This document shows positions 1-13,137 of a DNA stretch of 44,446 nt, one piece after another (within the stretch, counting starts at the first letter, position 1; every line of letters begins with the position of its first letter). Below the pieces are notes generated by a model. That model searched no databases, was not told the DNA's origin, and was given only the letters and a program-made list of their open reading frames with translations. The position numbers and the translations under genes were made by a program. This DNA is from Deinococcus sp. YIM 134068 (GTDB lineage Bacteria; Deinococcota; Deinococci; Deinococcales; Deinococcaceae): the NCBI RefSeq assembly GCF_036543075.1, contig NZ_JAZHPF010000026.1, positions 1 through 44,446 on the forward strand. The letters are read 5' to 3'.

Positions 1-66
1 TCAGGAAGGGCGCAAACCAAGTGGGGAAGTGTCGGGTCCAGCGAGGAAGAGGACGAGCCATAGCAC

Positions 67-95
67 AGAGACCAGCATCTCGGATGCTGGCCTCT
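67..95. terminator. Hairpin downstream of the LEA-2 gene
   Basis: An 8-bp perfect stem, CCAGCATC (72-79) with GATGCTGG (83-90), closes a TCG loop and is extended by AGAG/CTCT across one mismatch. It lies past the 3' end of the minus-strand LEA-2 lipoprotein gene. There is no T-tract, so termination is inferred only from position and stem strength. Confidence 0.4.
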
Positions 96-132
96 CCGTC
101 CCCTCCCTGAATATCCCCGAAGTACAGTTAGA

Positions 133-166
133 GGCTGGCGGCTGGTCGCTGGAAGCTGGCCGCTCC
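133..166. repeat. Heptad array (GCTGGnn units)
   Basis: Four 7-nt units reading GCTGGCG, GCTGGTC, GCTGGAA, GCTGGCC, followed by a partial GCTCC. They sit directly after the stop codon of the LEA-2 gene on the minus strand. The same GCTGRnn period-7 pattern recurs in other gaps of this window (7243-7359, 24511-24538, 28734-28761, 31006-31075, 32619-32646). Confidence 0.6.
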
Positions 167-655
<489 letters not shown>

Positions 656-761
656 GCGGCCCACGTTACCCGCTTTGCGCCGGGGAGGTCGAAAGCCGGA
701 GCAAGACACGAGGACCGCACCAACTCCTAACCCCTCCCCCCAAACCGGCTACGCTGCCCCC

Positions 762-1772
762 ATGAAAGCCTTGTTGACGACCCTCGCCCTCGTGAGCGGC
801 GGGACGGCGGGTGCCGTGAATCTGGAATTTGGCGTGACGTACCGCAGCGGCGGCGTGTCGCTCCGTGACGGCGGAATGGTGCGCTTCGGCGTGAGCGACG
901 TGACGCTGGGACGGGGGAGCCTCGCCGCGAGCGTGTCGAACCGGGCGCTGGAGGTCGGGGTCACGCAGGGCCTCGCCGTTCCCCTTGCTGGGGCCGTGAG
1001 CGCGGGTGCCGACGCCGCCGTGACGTGGCGGGGAGGAGTGCGGGTCGCCTCGCGCGTGAGCGGCACCCTCGGCCCGGTCGCCCTCAACGTGGGCGGCACC
1101 CTCTTCACCACGGACGCGACGGCGGTGGACCCCCTCGCCGCGTGGACGCTCGCCCCGACCGACCTGCGGGCACACGGCGCGAACGCGGACCTGACGGCGC
1201 GGTATCGGGTCAGTCGTACGCTCGTCGCCGTGGCGGGCAGCGAACTCGGCGCGCAGCCCCACGCGCGGGCGGGGGTGGAGTGGCGGCGCGACCTCACCCG
1301 CGTCCTGCCCCCCGCCGAGGGCGACGACCCGGAGGCCGACCCCGCCACCGAGCGCACCGGGGCCGTCACCCTGCGGCTGGGGGCGCGGGCGGGCCGGGAC
1401 ATCCTCGGCGTGACGGGCGGCGTCACCTACGCGGCGGAGTCGGGCCTCACGCTGGGGCTGGACGCGCTGGCCGGACTGGGAACGTGGGGCGCGGTGGGCA
1501 GTGTCCAGGCCCCCGACCTCCTCGGGGAGGGCAGCCTCGCCCAGGTCTACGTCGCCTACGAGCCGTGGCGCACGGCGAGCGCGCCCCTGCGCGTCGGCAC
1601 CGAGGTCCGCGTTCCCACCGGCAGCGGCACCCTCAGCGTGGACGTGCGGGGCGGAAGGCTGCAAGGTGGGGCAACCGGCTTCGGGGCGCGGGTGGGCTAC
1701 ACCTTCCCGCTCGGCGGCCCGCCCGAGGAGGGGCCGGGTGACGGGCCAATCGGCGGCCCAGCGGGGCCGTGA
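762..1772 (+). CDS. Exported beta-rich protein of unknown function
   Basis: A 336-aa protein with a clear Sec signal peptide ([18 protein letters not shown]) and a Gly/Ala/Val/Thr-rich body of alternating hydrophobic residues, as in surface beta-barrel or autotransporter-like proteins. The end is a Pro/Gly-rich tail ([19 protein letters not shown]). I recognise no named family. The start at 762 is supported by a TACGCT -10 box at 750-755, 6 nt before ATG. The LolA-like gene follows 56 nt downstream on the same strand, so the pair may be co-transcribed. An outer-membrane or surface location is inferred from composition. Confidence 0.75.
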   Translation: MKALLTTLALVSGGTAGAVNLEFGVTYRSGGVSLRDGGMVRFGVSDVTLGRGSLAASVSNRALEVGVTQGLAVPLAGAVSAGADAAVTWRGGVRVASRVSGTLGPVALNVGGTLFTTDATAVDPLAAWTLAPTDLRAHGANADLTARYRVSRTLVAVAGSELGAQPHARAGVEWRRDLTRVLPPAEGDDPEADPATERTGAVTLRLGARAGRDILGVTGGVTYAAESGLTLGLDALAGLGTWGAVGSVQAPDLLGEGSLAQVYVAYEPWRTASAPLRVGTEVRVPTGSGTLSVDVRGGRLQGGATGFGARVGYTFPLGGPPEEGPGDGPIGGPAGP

Positions 1773-1828
1773 ACCCCTCGTCAGCGTCCGCCCGCCCTTC
1801 TCATGAGAGGCGGTGGGAGACTGCGAAC

Positions 1829-2488
1829 GTGAAGAAGACCCTCCCCCTCCTGACCGTGGCCCTCCTCGCGTCAGGTGCCCATGCACAGACCGCCCAGGAC
1901 ATCCTCAGCCGCGTGGAGGCCGCGCAGAAGGCCGCCCGCGACGTGACTTTCCGCCTCAGCGGCAGCGCCACGCTGGAGACCGCCGCCCAGAGGATCGATC
2001 TCACCGTCAAGAGCATCCCCGCGCAGAACGTCGCCCGCATCCAGTTCACGGCCCCCGACGCCCTCGCGGACAACGTGGTGGTGGCCGACCGGAACGAGGT
2101 GCGCCAGTACCTCTTCCTGACCAACCAGATCACCGTCACGCCGACCAAGACGGCCACCGCGAGCGCGGGTCTGGGCGGGCTGGACTTCACGGGCCTGACG
2201 AACGCCGCGACGCTGCTCAGCACCTACAACGTCAGGTTGCTCGGCACCACGACCGTGGCGGGCCGCAAGGTCTACCAGTTGGAGGCCACGCCCAAGAGCG
2301 GAGCCAGCACCGACCGCGCCCGCGTCTGGATCACCGAGGCGGGCTGGCGTCCCACCCGCGTGCAACTCGTGGGGAGCGGCAACCGGGTCCTCGCCGATCT
2401 CAACGTCACGAACTACCGCGTCAACAGCGGCCTGACCGTCTCCGCCCTCAAAGCCCTCCCGAAAGACGCCGAGATCATCAGACAGTAG
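1829..2488 (+). CDS. LolA-like outer-membrane lipoprotein-sorting protein
   Basis: A 219-aa exported protein starting at GTG 1829 with signal peptide [19 protein letters not shown]. After the signal, [24 protein letters not shown] resembles the first helix and strand of the LolA/LppX fold, and the body alternates beta strands ending in [15 protein letters not shown]. Family members bind lipid or lipoprotein acyl chains in the periplasm; the precise cargo is unknown and this is not certain to be a true LolA. The GTG start is chosen because the signal peptide begins there; the longer frame upstream is charged and non-signal-like. A strong terminator follows at 2497-2543. Confidence 0.8.
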   Translation: MKKTLPLLTVALLASGAHAQTAQDILSRVEAAQKAARDVTFRLSGSATLETAAQRIDLTVKSIPAQNVARIQFTAPDALADNVVVADRNEVRQYLFLTNQITVTPTKTATASAGLGGLDFTGLTNAATLLSTYNVRLLGTTTVAGRKVYQLEATPKSGASTDRARVWITEAGWRPTRVQLVGSGNRVLADLNVTNYRVNSGLTVSALKALPKDAEIIRQ

Positions 2489-2496
2489 GTCAAAGC

Positions 2497-2543
2497 GAAG
2501 GAAGGGGAGGAAGCCGACTCGGTGGCTCCTCCCCTTCCCCTTT
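2497..2543. terminator. Bidirectional terminator between convergent genes
   Basis: GAAGGGGAGG plus GCC (2501-2515) pairs with GGC plus CCTCCCCTTC (2524-2537) around an 8-nt loop, followed by CCCTTT. It lies between the LolA-like gene and the convergent NlpC/P60 gene and could serve both strands. An octad-like repeat (ACGGTTAG, ACCGTTGG, ACGGTTAG, ACGGTCCG) follows at about 2544-2577. Confidence 0.7.
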
Positions 2544-2588
2544 GACGGTTAGACCGTTGGACGGTTAGACGGTCCGCCCGTCAGACCC

Positions 2589-3287
2589 TCAGCTCAGAAT
2601 CCGCCGCGCCCCGACGTAGCGGTTGGCCCAGTACGCATTGCCGAACAGCGGCTCGATGACCGTGCGGCCCCGGTAGGAGTTGGCGTTCGCCATCAGGCCG
2701 TCGCCGAGGTAGATGCCGACGTGGCTGGCGACGCGCCCGGTCGTGTTGAAGAACACGAGGTCGCCCGCCCGCAGGTCGCGGCGGCTCACGCCCACGCCCG
2801 CTCTCCACTGGGCGGCGGCGGTGCGCGGCAGCCTCACCCCGAGTTGGCCGAAGACGCGCATGGTGAAGCCCGAGCAGTCCAGCCCGCCCGCACTCCCCAG
2901 CGCGTAGCGGATGCCGAGGAACCGGGTCGCCGCCGTTCGGATGAACGCGCTGCCCCCACGGGGAGCGGCGGCCTGCGGGGCGGGCGTGGGCGTGGCCTTC
3001 GGCAGCGTGGCGGTCGGGGCCGCCGGGCGTGGGGCGGGACGCGTAGCAGCCGGGGCCGTGGTCGCCGTCACTGGAGCCGCCGCCTCCGCGCCGCCCACTT
3101 CCAGCGTCTGACCGACCTGAAGGGTGGGGCTGGGCAGCCCGTTGAGCTGCATCACCTGCACCGGCTCCATGCCGAACTTCTGCGCGACGCTGTAGAGCGT
3201 GTCACCGGCCTTCACGGTGTAGGGAGCGGCCACGGAAGCCCCGCTCGTCAGGGCCGTGAGGGTCAGGAGGATTCGGAGCGCATTCAT
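2589..3287 (-). CDS. LysM-NlpC/P60 cell-wall endopeptidase
   Basis: A 232-aa secreted hydrolase. Residues 1-21 are a signal peptide, 22-65 one LysM peptidoglycan-binding motif ([17 protein letters not shown]), 66-110 an Ala/Pro/Thr-rich linker, and 111-232 an NlpC/P60 domain. Catalytic Cys138 lies in GGLDCSGF and His189 in [12 protein letters not shown], so the active-site dyad is intact. Such enzymes cut D-Glu-diamino acid bonds in stem peptides during wall turnover. A TAAACT box at 3299-3304 lies 11 nt before ATG, suggesting a very short leader. It converges on the LolA-like gene. Confidence 0.93.
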   Translation of the reverse strand: MNALRILLTLTALTSGASVAAPYTVKAGDTLYSVAQKFGMEPVQVMQLNGLPSPTLQVGQTLEVGGAEAAAPVTATTAPAATRPAPRPAAPTATLPKATPTPAPQAAAPRGGSAFIRTAATRFLGIRYALGSAGGLDCSGFTMRVFGQLGVRLPRTAAAQWRAGVGVSRRDLRAGDLVFFNTTGRVASHVGIYLGDGLMANANSYRGRTVIEPLFGNAYWANRYVGARRILS

Positions 3288-3615
3288 CGTCGGGGAGAAG
3301 TTTAACCCGTCTTTATTTTATTTGCCCTTCATACTTGAGAGAAGTGACATTATTTATGCAGCTATACGTTGTTTATGCTTCCTGATGGGGGCGTCAGAAA
3401 AGCGTGGAATTTGTCTCAGACTCAATTTTCTCAAAAACGACCTCACACGATGTCGTGGGACGAGGGCAGCGTCTCACACGCCTAAAAAGGTGTTCCAGAG
3501 GGGGTTACAGATCTCATCCTACTCATGAAGGTGGAGCGTGGGGAAGGGCCATGCCCGGCCACCTATACTCAGCGGCATTACCGGGTCGCGCCGCGTCACC
3601 TGTGCCGGAGGAGCC
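3288..3615. other. AT-rich intergenic region between divergent genes
   Basis: About 330 bp separate the NlpC/P60 gene from the hypothetical gene at 3616. Positions 3300-3530 are far richer in A+T than the surroundings. The segment contains an imperfect palindrome CACGATGTCGTG (about 3446-3457) and a TATACT box at 3564-3569 that could drive the rightward genes with a roughly 40-nt leader. I see no convincing ORF, tRNA or known riboswitch. Confidence 0.5.
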
Positions 3616-4002
3616 ATGAGGGAACCGATGACCACCGACCAAATCCTGCAAGGTCTCAAGCACTACCGCCGCATCGCCCGCCAGGACATGCTGCGCGCGC
3701 CGGAAACGCCCCACCCGGACGCCTTCCTCCTGCACGCGGAGAGCCGCCGCGAGGTGTACGCCGAGCTGAGCGCCCACGCCGGGGAGCACGCGCCGGACGA
3801 GGTCATCGAGTACGCGCTGGACCTGTACCGCCGCCTGCCCTTCGTGACGGGCACGCCCGAGCCGGACCACGCCGACGTGAAGGGCCGCGAGAACGCGCTG
3901 GAGAACTTCTTCCTCCTCGTCGGCCTCGACCCCAAGACCCGGCGGGAGGCCCGGAGCAAACGGCCCCGGCTGGACGCGGCGGGCACGGCGGCGGCGAACT
4001 AG
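3616..4002 (+). CDS. Conserved hypothetical protein
   Basis: A 128-aa, largely helical, charged protein with no signal peptide or membrane segment. The ATG at 3616 follows GGAGGAG (3607-3613); an alternative ATG at 3628 is possible. It contains [28 protein letters not shown] and a basic tail ([12 protein letters not shown]). It ends 23 nt before the uracil-DNA glycosylase start, so the two are probably one transcript. I do not recognise a domain. Confidence 0.75.
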   Translation: MREPMTTDQILQGLKHYRRIARQDMLRAPETPHPDAFLLHAESRREVYAELSAHAGEHAPDEVIEYALDLYRRLPFVTGTPEPDHADVKGRENALENFFLLVGLDPKTRREARSKRPRLDAAGTAAAN

Positions 4003-4025
4003 TTCCCACGTCAGGAGGCGATCCC

Positions 4026-4697
4026 GTGACCGTGGCGGACATGGCGGCCCTACGCGCGCTGGAGGCCCGCGCCAGAGCCTGCACGGCCTGCAAGCTGCGC
4101 CCCGGTGCCACACAGGTCGTCGTGTCGGACGGCAATCCGGCGGCGCGGCTCCTCATCGTCGGGGAGGGACCGGGTGGGGAGGAGGACCGGGTGGGCCTGC
4201 CCTTCGTGGGCCGGGCAGGGCAACTCCTCGACCGCATCCTCGCTGCCGTGGGCCTGACCCGGCAGGACGCCTACCTCACCCACGTCGTCCAGTGCCGCCC
4301 GCCCGGCGACCGCACGCCGCACGCCGACGAGACGGCCACCTGTACCCGGCTGTGGCTCGAACCGCAACTCTCACTCCTGCGCCCGCGCGTCATCCTCAGC
4401 CTGGGCAACACGCCGACCGGGTATCTCCTCGGCACCCGTCCCGGCATCACGGGGGTGCGCGGCCTCTGGCACCCCTACCGCCACGACGACGGGCAGGGCG
4501 GCACTTACGAGGCCCTGCTGATGCCGATGTTCCACCCCGCCTACCTGCTCCACCACGACACCCGCGCTCCCGGCGGCCCCAGGAGCCTGACATGGCGCGA
4601 CATCCGCGAGGCCGCCGCCGTGTTGAGGGGCGAGAAGGAGCCGGAGGGGCTGGCCGCGTCTGCCCTGCCGGAGGGCGATCAGCCGACTTTGTTCTAG
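4026..4697 (+). CDS. Uracil-DNA glycosylase, family 4 (Fe-S)
   Basis: A 223-aa enzyme that removes uracil from DNA to start base-excision repair. Motif 1 is GEGPGGEED (46-54), followed by [11 protein letters not shown], and motif 2 is MFHPAYLL. Four Cys residues suit the 4Fe-4S cluster of family 4: Cys19 and Cys22 in CTAC, Cys90 in QCRPP and Cys106. The GTG at 4026 sits 7 nt after AGGAGG (4013-4018); an internal ATG at 4041 lacks such spacing. It is flanked by a hypothetical gene upstream and a GNAT gene 10 nt downstream. Confidence 0.93.
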   Translation: MTVADMAALRALEARARACTACKLRPGATQVVVSDGNPAARLLIVGEGPGGEEDRVGLPFVGRAGQLLDRILAAVGLTRQDAYLTHVVQCRPPGDRTPHADETATCTRLWLEPQLSLLRPRVILSLGNTPTGYLLGTRPGITGVRGLWHPYRHDDGQGGTYEALLMPMFHPAYLLHHDTRAPGGPRSLTWRDIREAAAVLRGEKEPEGLAASALPEGDQPTLF

Positions 4698-4707
4698 GGT
4701 GCGGGGA

Positions 4708-5214
4708 ATGGCCACGCAGATCACGCGAATCATCGACCGGGCACACGAGGGGCGCGTTCGGGAGCTGGAGTCCGAATATTTTGCCTGGGTCAACGCGCAG
4801 CTTCAGGGCGAGTTCCAGATCAGGCTGGACGTGGAGAGGATGATCGCCGGCGACATGGAGCATCTGAACATCTACTTTCCCCCGGACGGGGGCCTCTTCC
4901 TCGCCGAGGCGGATGGCGGGTTGGCGGGCATGATCTTTCTGACCCGGCTGCGGGGGGACGCCGGACAGATCAGACGGATGTACGTGCGGGACGAGTACCG
5001 CAGGCGGGGCGTCGCGCGGGCCTTGTTCGGGGCGGCCATCCGGGAGGCCCGCGCCATCGGCTATGCCCGACTTCTGCTGGAAAGCCCAGTGTCGTGGAGG
5101 GGCGCGCACGCCCTGTACCGCGAAATGGGCTTCGGGAAAGTCGTCATGTACCCCGAAAGCGAGGTGCCGGAGCCTCTGCGCGGGTACTGGGTTTTTATGG
5201 AGAAGACGTTGTAG
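4708..5214 (+). CDS. GNAT family N-acetyltransferase
   Basis: A 168-aa single-domain acetyltransferase. The acetyl-CoA pyrophosphate loop is MYVRDEYRRRGVARALF (motif A, RxxGxA), followed by ARLLLESPVSWRGAHALYREMGF (motif B). The C-terminus, VPEPLRGYWVFMEKTL, is typical of small GNATs. Substrate unknown. The ATG at 4708 is preferred because AGGG at 4697-4700 gives usable spacing; a GTG at 4699 is also in frame. It lies 10 nt after the uracil glycosylase stop, so they are likely co-transcribed. Confidence 0.88.
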   Translation: MATQITRIIDRAHEGRVRELESEYFAWVNAQLQGEFQIRLDVERMIAGDMEHLNIYFPPDGGLFLAEADGGLAGMIFLTRLRGDAGQIRRMYVRDEYRRRGVARALFGAAIREARAIGYARLLLESPVSWRGAHALYREMGFGKVVMYPESEVPEPLRGYWVFMEKTL

Positions 5215-5322
5215 GCGTTGGGGAATGGGGACAGAGGCCCAGGCCCGACACGCCTTCGCCCCTCGCGGCAGAGGCGGTCAGGCAGATTCCCCCACCCGGC
5301 TCCACGGCCTACACTGCCCCCC

Positions 5323-5580
<258 letters not shown>

Positions 5581-5595
5581 GTGAGGGGGACTTGA

Positions 5596-6042
5596 ATGCG
5601 GGCGGTGCTCCAGCGGGTGACGCGGGCGAGCTGCACGGTGGAGGGCCGCGTGACGGGCGAGACCGGCCCCGGCTTCCTCGTCCTGCTGGGGGTGGCCCCG
5701 GACGACACGGCGGACACGGCCCGGCGACTTGCCGCCCAGATCGTGAAGCTCCGCATCTTCGGCGACGAGGCGGGCAGGATGAACCTCAGCCTGCTCGACA
5801 TCGGCGGTGGGGTCCTCAGCGTCAGCCAATTCACCCTGTACGCCGACACCCGGCGGGGCAACCGTCCGGGCTTCACGGGGGCCGCCCCGCCCGAACAGGC
5901 CCGCGCCCTCTACGCCGAGTTCAACGCGGCCCTGCGCGCCCACGGCGTCCCGGTGGGGGAGGGCGTCTTCGGGGCGCATATGACCCTCGACCTGACGAAC
6001 GACGGCCCGGTGACGTTGGTGCTCGATACGGGGCAGGGATAA
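5596..6042 (+). CDS. dtd: D-aminoacyl-tRNA deacylase
   Basis: A 148-aa protein of normal Dtd length that hydrolyses D-aminoacyl-tRNAs and mischarged Gly-tRNA-Ala in the cytoplasm. The two signature motifs are present: SQFTLYA and, near the end, NDGPVT (the cross-subunit Gly-Pro motif). The start [17 protein letters not shown] is canonical, and GAGGGGG stands about 6 nt before ATG. It follows the DUF1844 gene by 15 nt. Confidence 0.97.
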   Translation: MRAVLQRVTRASCTVEGRVTGETGPGFLVLLGVAPDDTADTARRLAAQIVKLRIFGDEAGRMNLSLLDIGGGVLSVSQFTLYADTRRGNRPGFTGAAPPEQARALYAEFNAALRAHGVPVGEGVFGAHMTLDLTNDGPVTLVLDTGQG

Positions 6043-6133
6043 ATCCAGCACCCACATTTGCGCGTGTGGGCGCACGCCGCTGGGCCAGCGCCACGGTAGA
6101 CCTTGCCTCCCCGATGCGGCTATTCTGCTCCTT

Positions 6134-7240
6134 ATGCCCCCCCGTTCCCTCCTGCTCGCCGCCGCACTCCTGCTGGGTGTGGCGGGCGCGTACACCGTCA
6201 AACCCGGCGATACCCTCTACAGCATCGCGCGCCGAAACGGCACGACCGTGGAGGAACTCGTGCGCCTCAATGGGTTGAAGAACACCTCGCTGGAGGTGGG
6301 GCAAACGCTGAAACTGCCGGGTGCGGCGGCTCCAACGGTTCCAACGCCCACCCAGTCCCCCACGACGGCCACCCCCGCCCCGGCTCCCGGCTCGGCCCCG
6401 CTGCCCGGCCCGGTGCCCGTGGGGACGGCGCAGGTCGCGGGCGTGACGGTGGTCGCGCCCACCTCGCTGCGGATGGGCGACGCCTTCGTGCTGCGCCTGA
6501 GCGGGCCGCGTGCGGGGCAGGCGACGGTCCGGTTCCCCAGCGAGGTCGGCGAGGATGTGCGCCGCCCCGAGGAGTGGCTGACGCCCACGGGCGCGGCGGG
6601 GGAGTTCGTCGTGCTGGGGCGCGTGGTGCTGGGCAAGACCACGCCCGTCGTGTACGAGATTCGGGTGGGGGGCGATCAGGTGCGCGGCAGCATTCCCGTC
6701 ACGGGCCTGACCCAGACCATCCAGTACCTCAACCTGCCTCCCGCCATCAGCAACAAGCTTCAGGACCCCGGACGCAAGGCCGAGGACGCCGCCGTGGAGC
6801 GGGCCTACAGCCGCCGCACCCCCCAGGTCTGGTCGCGGCCCTTCCAGCCCGCCGTCGCCGTGCGGGCGCAGAGCAGCGCCTTCGGGCAGCCGCGCACCTA
6901 CGTCGCGGGCGGCCCCGTCCAGTACCACTACGGCACCGACTACCCCGCCCCCGTCGGCACGCCCGTCACCGCCATCAACGACGGCACCGTGGTCATCGCG
7001 GGCCGCTACCCGGTGCGCGGCGGCCTCGTCGTTATCGATCACGGTGCGGGCCTGACCAGCCTGTACTTCCACCAGAGCCGGGTCATTGCCAAAGTCGGCC
7101 AGAGGGTCCGGCGCGGCGACAAGATCGGTGAGGTCGGTTCCACGGGCCTGAGCGCCGGGCCGCACCTGCACCTCGAAATGCGCGTGCGCGGAGAGGGCAC
7201 CAATCCGCTGGGATGGATCAACCGGGTGTGGCCGAGGTAG
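6134..7240 (+). CDS. LysM-M23 (LytM) peptidase
   Basis: A 368-aa secreted protein: signal peptide 1-19, one LysM motif at 20-62 (YTVKPGDTLYSIARRNG), a Pro/Thr/Ala linker, a central beta domain, and a C-terminal M23 domain. Zinc ligands are complete: H265 and D269 in HYGTD, and H344-x-H346 in HLHLE. This predicts an active glycyl or D-Ala-type peptidoglycan endopeptidase; a regulatory (EnvC-like) role is less likely because the ligands are intact. A TATTCT -10 box at 6121-6126 lies 7 nt before ATG, suggesting a leaderless transcript. Confidence 0.94.
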   Translation: MPPRSLLLAAALLLGVAGAYTVKPGDTLYSIARRNGTTVEELVRLNGLKNTSLEVGQTLKLPGAAAPTVPTPTQSPTTATPAPAPGSAPLPGPVPVGTAQVAGVTVVAPTSLRMGDAFVLRLSGPRAGQATVRFPSEVGEDVRRPEEWLTPTGAAGEFVVLGRVVLGKTTPVVYEIRVGGDQVRGSIPVTGLTQTIQYLNLPPAISNKLQDPGRKAEDAAVERAYSRRTPQVWSRPFQPAVAVRAQSSAFGQPRTYVAGGPVQYHYGTDYPAPVGTPVTAINDGTVVIAGRYPVRGGLVVIDHGAGLTSLYFHQSRVIAKVGQRVRRGDKIGEVGSTGLSAGPHLHLEMRVRGEGTNPLGWINRVWPR

Positions 7241-7242
7241 AG

Positions 7243-7359
7243 CGGCCAGCTTCCAGCGACCAGCAGCCAGCAAGGGAAACGCGAGAGCCGGAGCCTTCAC
7301 CTCTCAGGGCTGACGGCTGACGGCTGACGGCTGACGGCTGACGGCTGACGGCTGATAGC
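7243..7359. repeat. Double heptad array
   Basis: Four nnCCAGC heptads (GGCCAGC, TTCCAGC, GACCAGC, AGCCAGC) follow the M23 gene at about 7243-7272. From 7311 to 7352 there are six perfect TGACGGC units, ending with the variant TGATAGC (7353-7359). The variant unit plus the next bases forms TAGCTT (7356-7361), placed 7 nt before the ATG of the next gene. Confidence 0.85.
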
Positions 7360-7368
7360 TTACCCACC

Positions 7369-7785
<417 letters not shown>

Positions 7786-7788
7786 CCC

Positions 7789-7847
7789 GTGGCGTGTAGC
7801 TTGTGGCCCGTAGAGGCTCCTCCTCTCCTCCACAAGCGACGAGCCAC

Positions 7848-7854
<7 letters not shown>
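7789..7854 (+). promoter_or_regulatory. Imperfect hairpin covering the aat start
   Basis: The left arm (7789-7806, GTGGCGTGTAGCTTGTGG) pairs imperfectly with 7830-7854; the perfect core is GCTTGTGG with CCACAAGC, and the outer part pairs GTGGC with GCCAC. The aat ATG (7848-7850) lies inside the right arm, within CCACATGCCAC. Sequestration of the start is inferred, not shown. Confidence 0.4.
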
Positions 7855-8468
<614 letters not shown>

Positions 8469-8475
8469 GGAGCCG

Positions 8476-8943
8476 TCAGTTCAACTCGTTCGGATCGCGG
8501 GAGCGGAAGAGTCGAGGGTCGGCGTCCGGGTCCCCGTCCTCGGGCGTCCACCCAATCGGCGGTTCCAGGCCGTATCCGTCCAGCTCGGGCATCTGGTGGT
8601 GAATCAGGATGTCCGTCGCCGCCTGCTGCCGGGTATGCTCGTCGGTCCAGTCCGGCCAGCGGCCAGTCTCCAGCACGCTCACTGTCACGTGGCCCGTGTC
8701 GTCCTCCCGGTGGTCGGCCCCGGCGACGATTTCCAGCACGAGGCGGCGGGTGCCGGAGCGGGTGGCCCGCTGCCAGATGCCCGGCACCTCGGAGGGAAAG
8801 AGCCGCCCCCACGCCAGGCCGGGCGAGACGGGGCGGCACAGGTGGGCGGCCTGCACGGCGAGGGCGTGTGCCCGCTCGGTCGGCAGGCCGGATTCCTCCA
8901 GCAATTCGGCAATTCCGGCGGCCACCGGGTCCAGGTCGGTCAC
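8476..8943 (-). CDS. Hypothetical protein, coupled to a winged-helix gene
   Basis: A 155-aa acidic soluble protein starting at GTG 8943, with AAGAGG about 7 nt upstream. It contains a Trp-rich mid section (PGIWQRATRSGTRRLVLEIVAGADHREDDTGHVTVSVLETGRWPDW) and an Asp/Pro-rich end. Its GTGA start overlaps the stop of the upstream small gene by 4 nt, indicating translational coupling. It converges on aat. Family unknown. Confidence 0.75.
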   Translation of the reverse strand: MTDLDPVAAGIAELLEESGLPTERAHALAVQAAHLCRPVSPGLAWGRLFPSEVPGIWQRATRSGTRRLVLEIVAGADHREDDTGHVTVSVLETGRWPDWTDEHTRQQAATDILIHHQMPELDGYGLEPPIGWTPEDGDPDADPRLFRSRDPNELN

Positions 8944-9188
8944 GCTGCCGCCTCTTCGGGAGAGGGAAGGATGGCGCGATACTTGCCGCCCTTCATGCGA
9001 GTGGGCGGCTCTTCCTCGATCAGCAGACCGGCGTCCACGAGGGCATTCAGAGCACGGGCCGGATAAACGCCCAGCGCCTTGTCCAGGCTGGCGACGCTGT
9101 GCTGTCCGGGGTACTGCCTCACATACAACCAAACGAGTTTCTCGACCGGCGTTCGTTCGCGCACGGCTTCAGGGAGGCGGCGTTCCAT
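8940..9188 (-). CDS. Small winged-helix-like protein
   Basis: An 82-aa protein. TPVEKLVWLYVRQYPGQHSVASLDKALGVYPARALNALVDAGLLIEEE has the helix-turn-helix spacing of MarR/PadR-like winged helices, followed by a beta-wing-like KGGKYRAIL. It may bind DNA or just share the fold. It lies 74 nt after the mntH stop and overlaps the next gene by 4 nt, so mntH, this gene and the 155-aa gene may form one transcript. The start at 9188 is the only ATG near the conserved part; its ribosome site is weak. Confidence 0.7.
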   Translation of the reverse strand: MERRLPEAVRERTPVEKLVWLYVRQYPGQHSVASLDKALGVYPARALNALVDAGLLIEEEPPTRMKGGKYRAILPSPEEAAA

Positions 9189-9262
9189 CCCTGCACTGTG
9201 GCAGCTCACCTGCCCCGTGGTGAACGCAAATGACGACTCCCCCCGACGCCTCCCCCCGTCGT

Positions 9263-10585
<1,323 letters not shown>

Positions 10586-10590
10586 GCCAT

Positions 10591-10609
10591 ATTTTAGGCA
10601 TGCCTAAAA
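10591..10609 (-). promoter_or_regulatory. mntH promoter with DtxR/MntR-type operator
   Basis: TTTTAGGCATGCCTAAAA (10592-10609) is a perfect 18-bp palindrome resembling DtxR/IdeR/MntR-class boxes (TTAGGnnnnCCTAA type). Read on the minus strand its right end forms the -10 box TAAAAT, ending 5 nt before the mntH ATG. Binding there would block RNA polymerase directly. The regulator gene is not in this window. Confidence 0.85.
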
Positions 10610-10683
10610 ATAAAATCCAGTCCCCCGAAGAGGGGGAGGCAGCTTGGGGCCGATATGTCCCAGTCAGTTTTAAGAAACAGCCG

Positions 10684-11289
10684 TCACGCTGGCGTGTCTT
10701 GCAGGGAAGAGGAGGGAGGGCGTCTCCAGCGCAGGGGCTGTGGCGGTGCCAACCATCTCGTTTGCTTCATCTGTATTCGGTTGCTCGACGCTGAGTGGCT
10801 GATCGAGTGCAATCCCATGCTGCTTATATGATCAAAGATGATCGCTCCGGCGAGCAGCCCCACCGTGGCGCTCCCGTCGTCCCATTCGGTGAGGCGGTAG
10901 CCGAAGCCCCGCGTATGGAGAAGGGTGCGGAAGCGGCTGTAACTCCACGTTGATACCTTCCATGCCCACGGTGCCGCAAAAACGCCGGGCAGCCGCAGGT
11001 GCCTATGTCGCCATCGCTGCCACTTGTACCGCAGGCTGAGGTACTCCAGGATGCCATCGTTGAAGGTGAGTTCCAGCCAAGGCCCATACCCAAGGACTTC
11101 AAAGGGTGGAAGCACTGCTCGCGGATTACTCGTGTCTGTCGATTGGCCGAGAACATCAACCACCTGGCTACGCGTCATACCTGGTCTGACGGGACCGAGT
11201 TCGCCCCGTTCGAGGAACGCCAGGAGTGTGGCGAAGTCCCGTTCGTTCACAGCATTTGGTCGTGTTCTACGAGGAGCGGGGACATTCAT
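10684..11289 (-). CDS. Hypothetical protein
   Basis: A 201-aa soluble protein. RPGMTRSQVVDVLGQ resembles the GMTxxxVxxlLG motif at the start of SmpA/OmlA-like and several immunity-like domains, followed by YGPWLELTFNDGILEYLSLRYKW. The C-terminal third is Arg/Ser/Gln rich and lower in GC than neighbours. No signal peptide. A GTG at 11250 is an alternative start. It stands alone between the mntH promoter and serA. Function unknown. Confidence 0.65.
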   Translation of the reverse strand: MNVPAPRRTRPNAVNERDFATLLAFLERGELGPVRPGMTRSQVVDVLGQSTDTSNPRAVLPPFEVLGYGPWLELTFNDGILEYLSLRYKWQRWRHRHLRLPGVFAAPWAWKVSTWSYSRFRTLLHTRGFGYRLTEWDDGSATVGLLAGAIIFDHISSMGLHSISHSASSNRIQMKQTRWLAPPQPLRWRRPPSSSLQDTPA

Positions 11290-11416
11290 GCCTCAAGGTA
11301 CGATGTCTTGCGTCCTCACTGAACCGACCTTCTTCCACCTCGTTACTCAGTCCGCCCCCGCCCGTTGCCCTAGCCAATTCCCGCCCGCACGCGCCCGGCG
11401 GGCTTACCCTGACCGC

Positions 11417-13051
<1,635 letters not shown>

Positions 13052-13105
13052 GGGGAGTCAAGACGAAGAACGAGGGCAAGCTTCGCTTGTCACCCCCCAC
13101 CCGGC

Positions 13106-13127
13106 CTCCCCCGCAAGGGGGGAGGAG
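13106..13127. terminator. GC hairpin between serA and holA
   Basis: CCTCCCCC and GGGGGGAGG pair around a GCAA tetraloop. The element lies between the convergent stops of serA (13051) and holA (13138). It lacks a T-tract. A near-identical hairpin (CCTCCCCC-TTGA-GGGGGGAGG) recurs at 19980-20001. Confidence 0.5.
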
Positions 13128-13137
13128 GAACAACGCC

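Noticed and set aside
1..78. Minus-strand 25-codon frame with a hydrophobic start (ATG at 78, TGA at 1-3)
   Set aside because: Its start lies in the arm of a hairpin, there is no clear ribosome site, and so short a frame is expected by chance.
3288..3615. Radiation/desiccation response motif (RDRM) near the AT-rich gap
   Set aside because: TGACATTATTTATG is not the 17-bp RDRM palindrome, and no copy was seen elsewhere in the window.
13076..13127. Hairpin after serA as a riboswitch
   Set aside because: It lies at convergent 3' ends, not upstream of a gene, so termination is the simpler reading.
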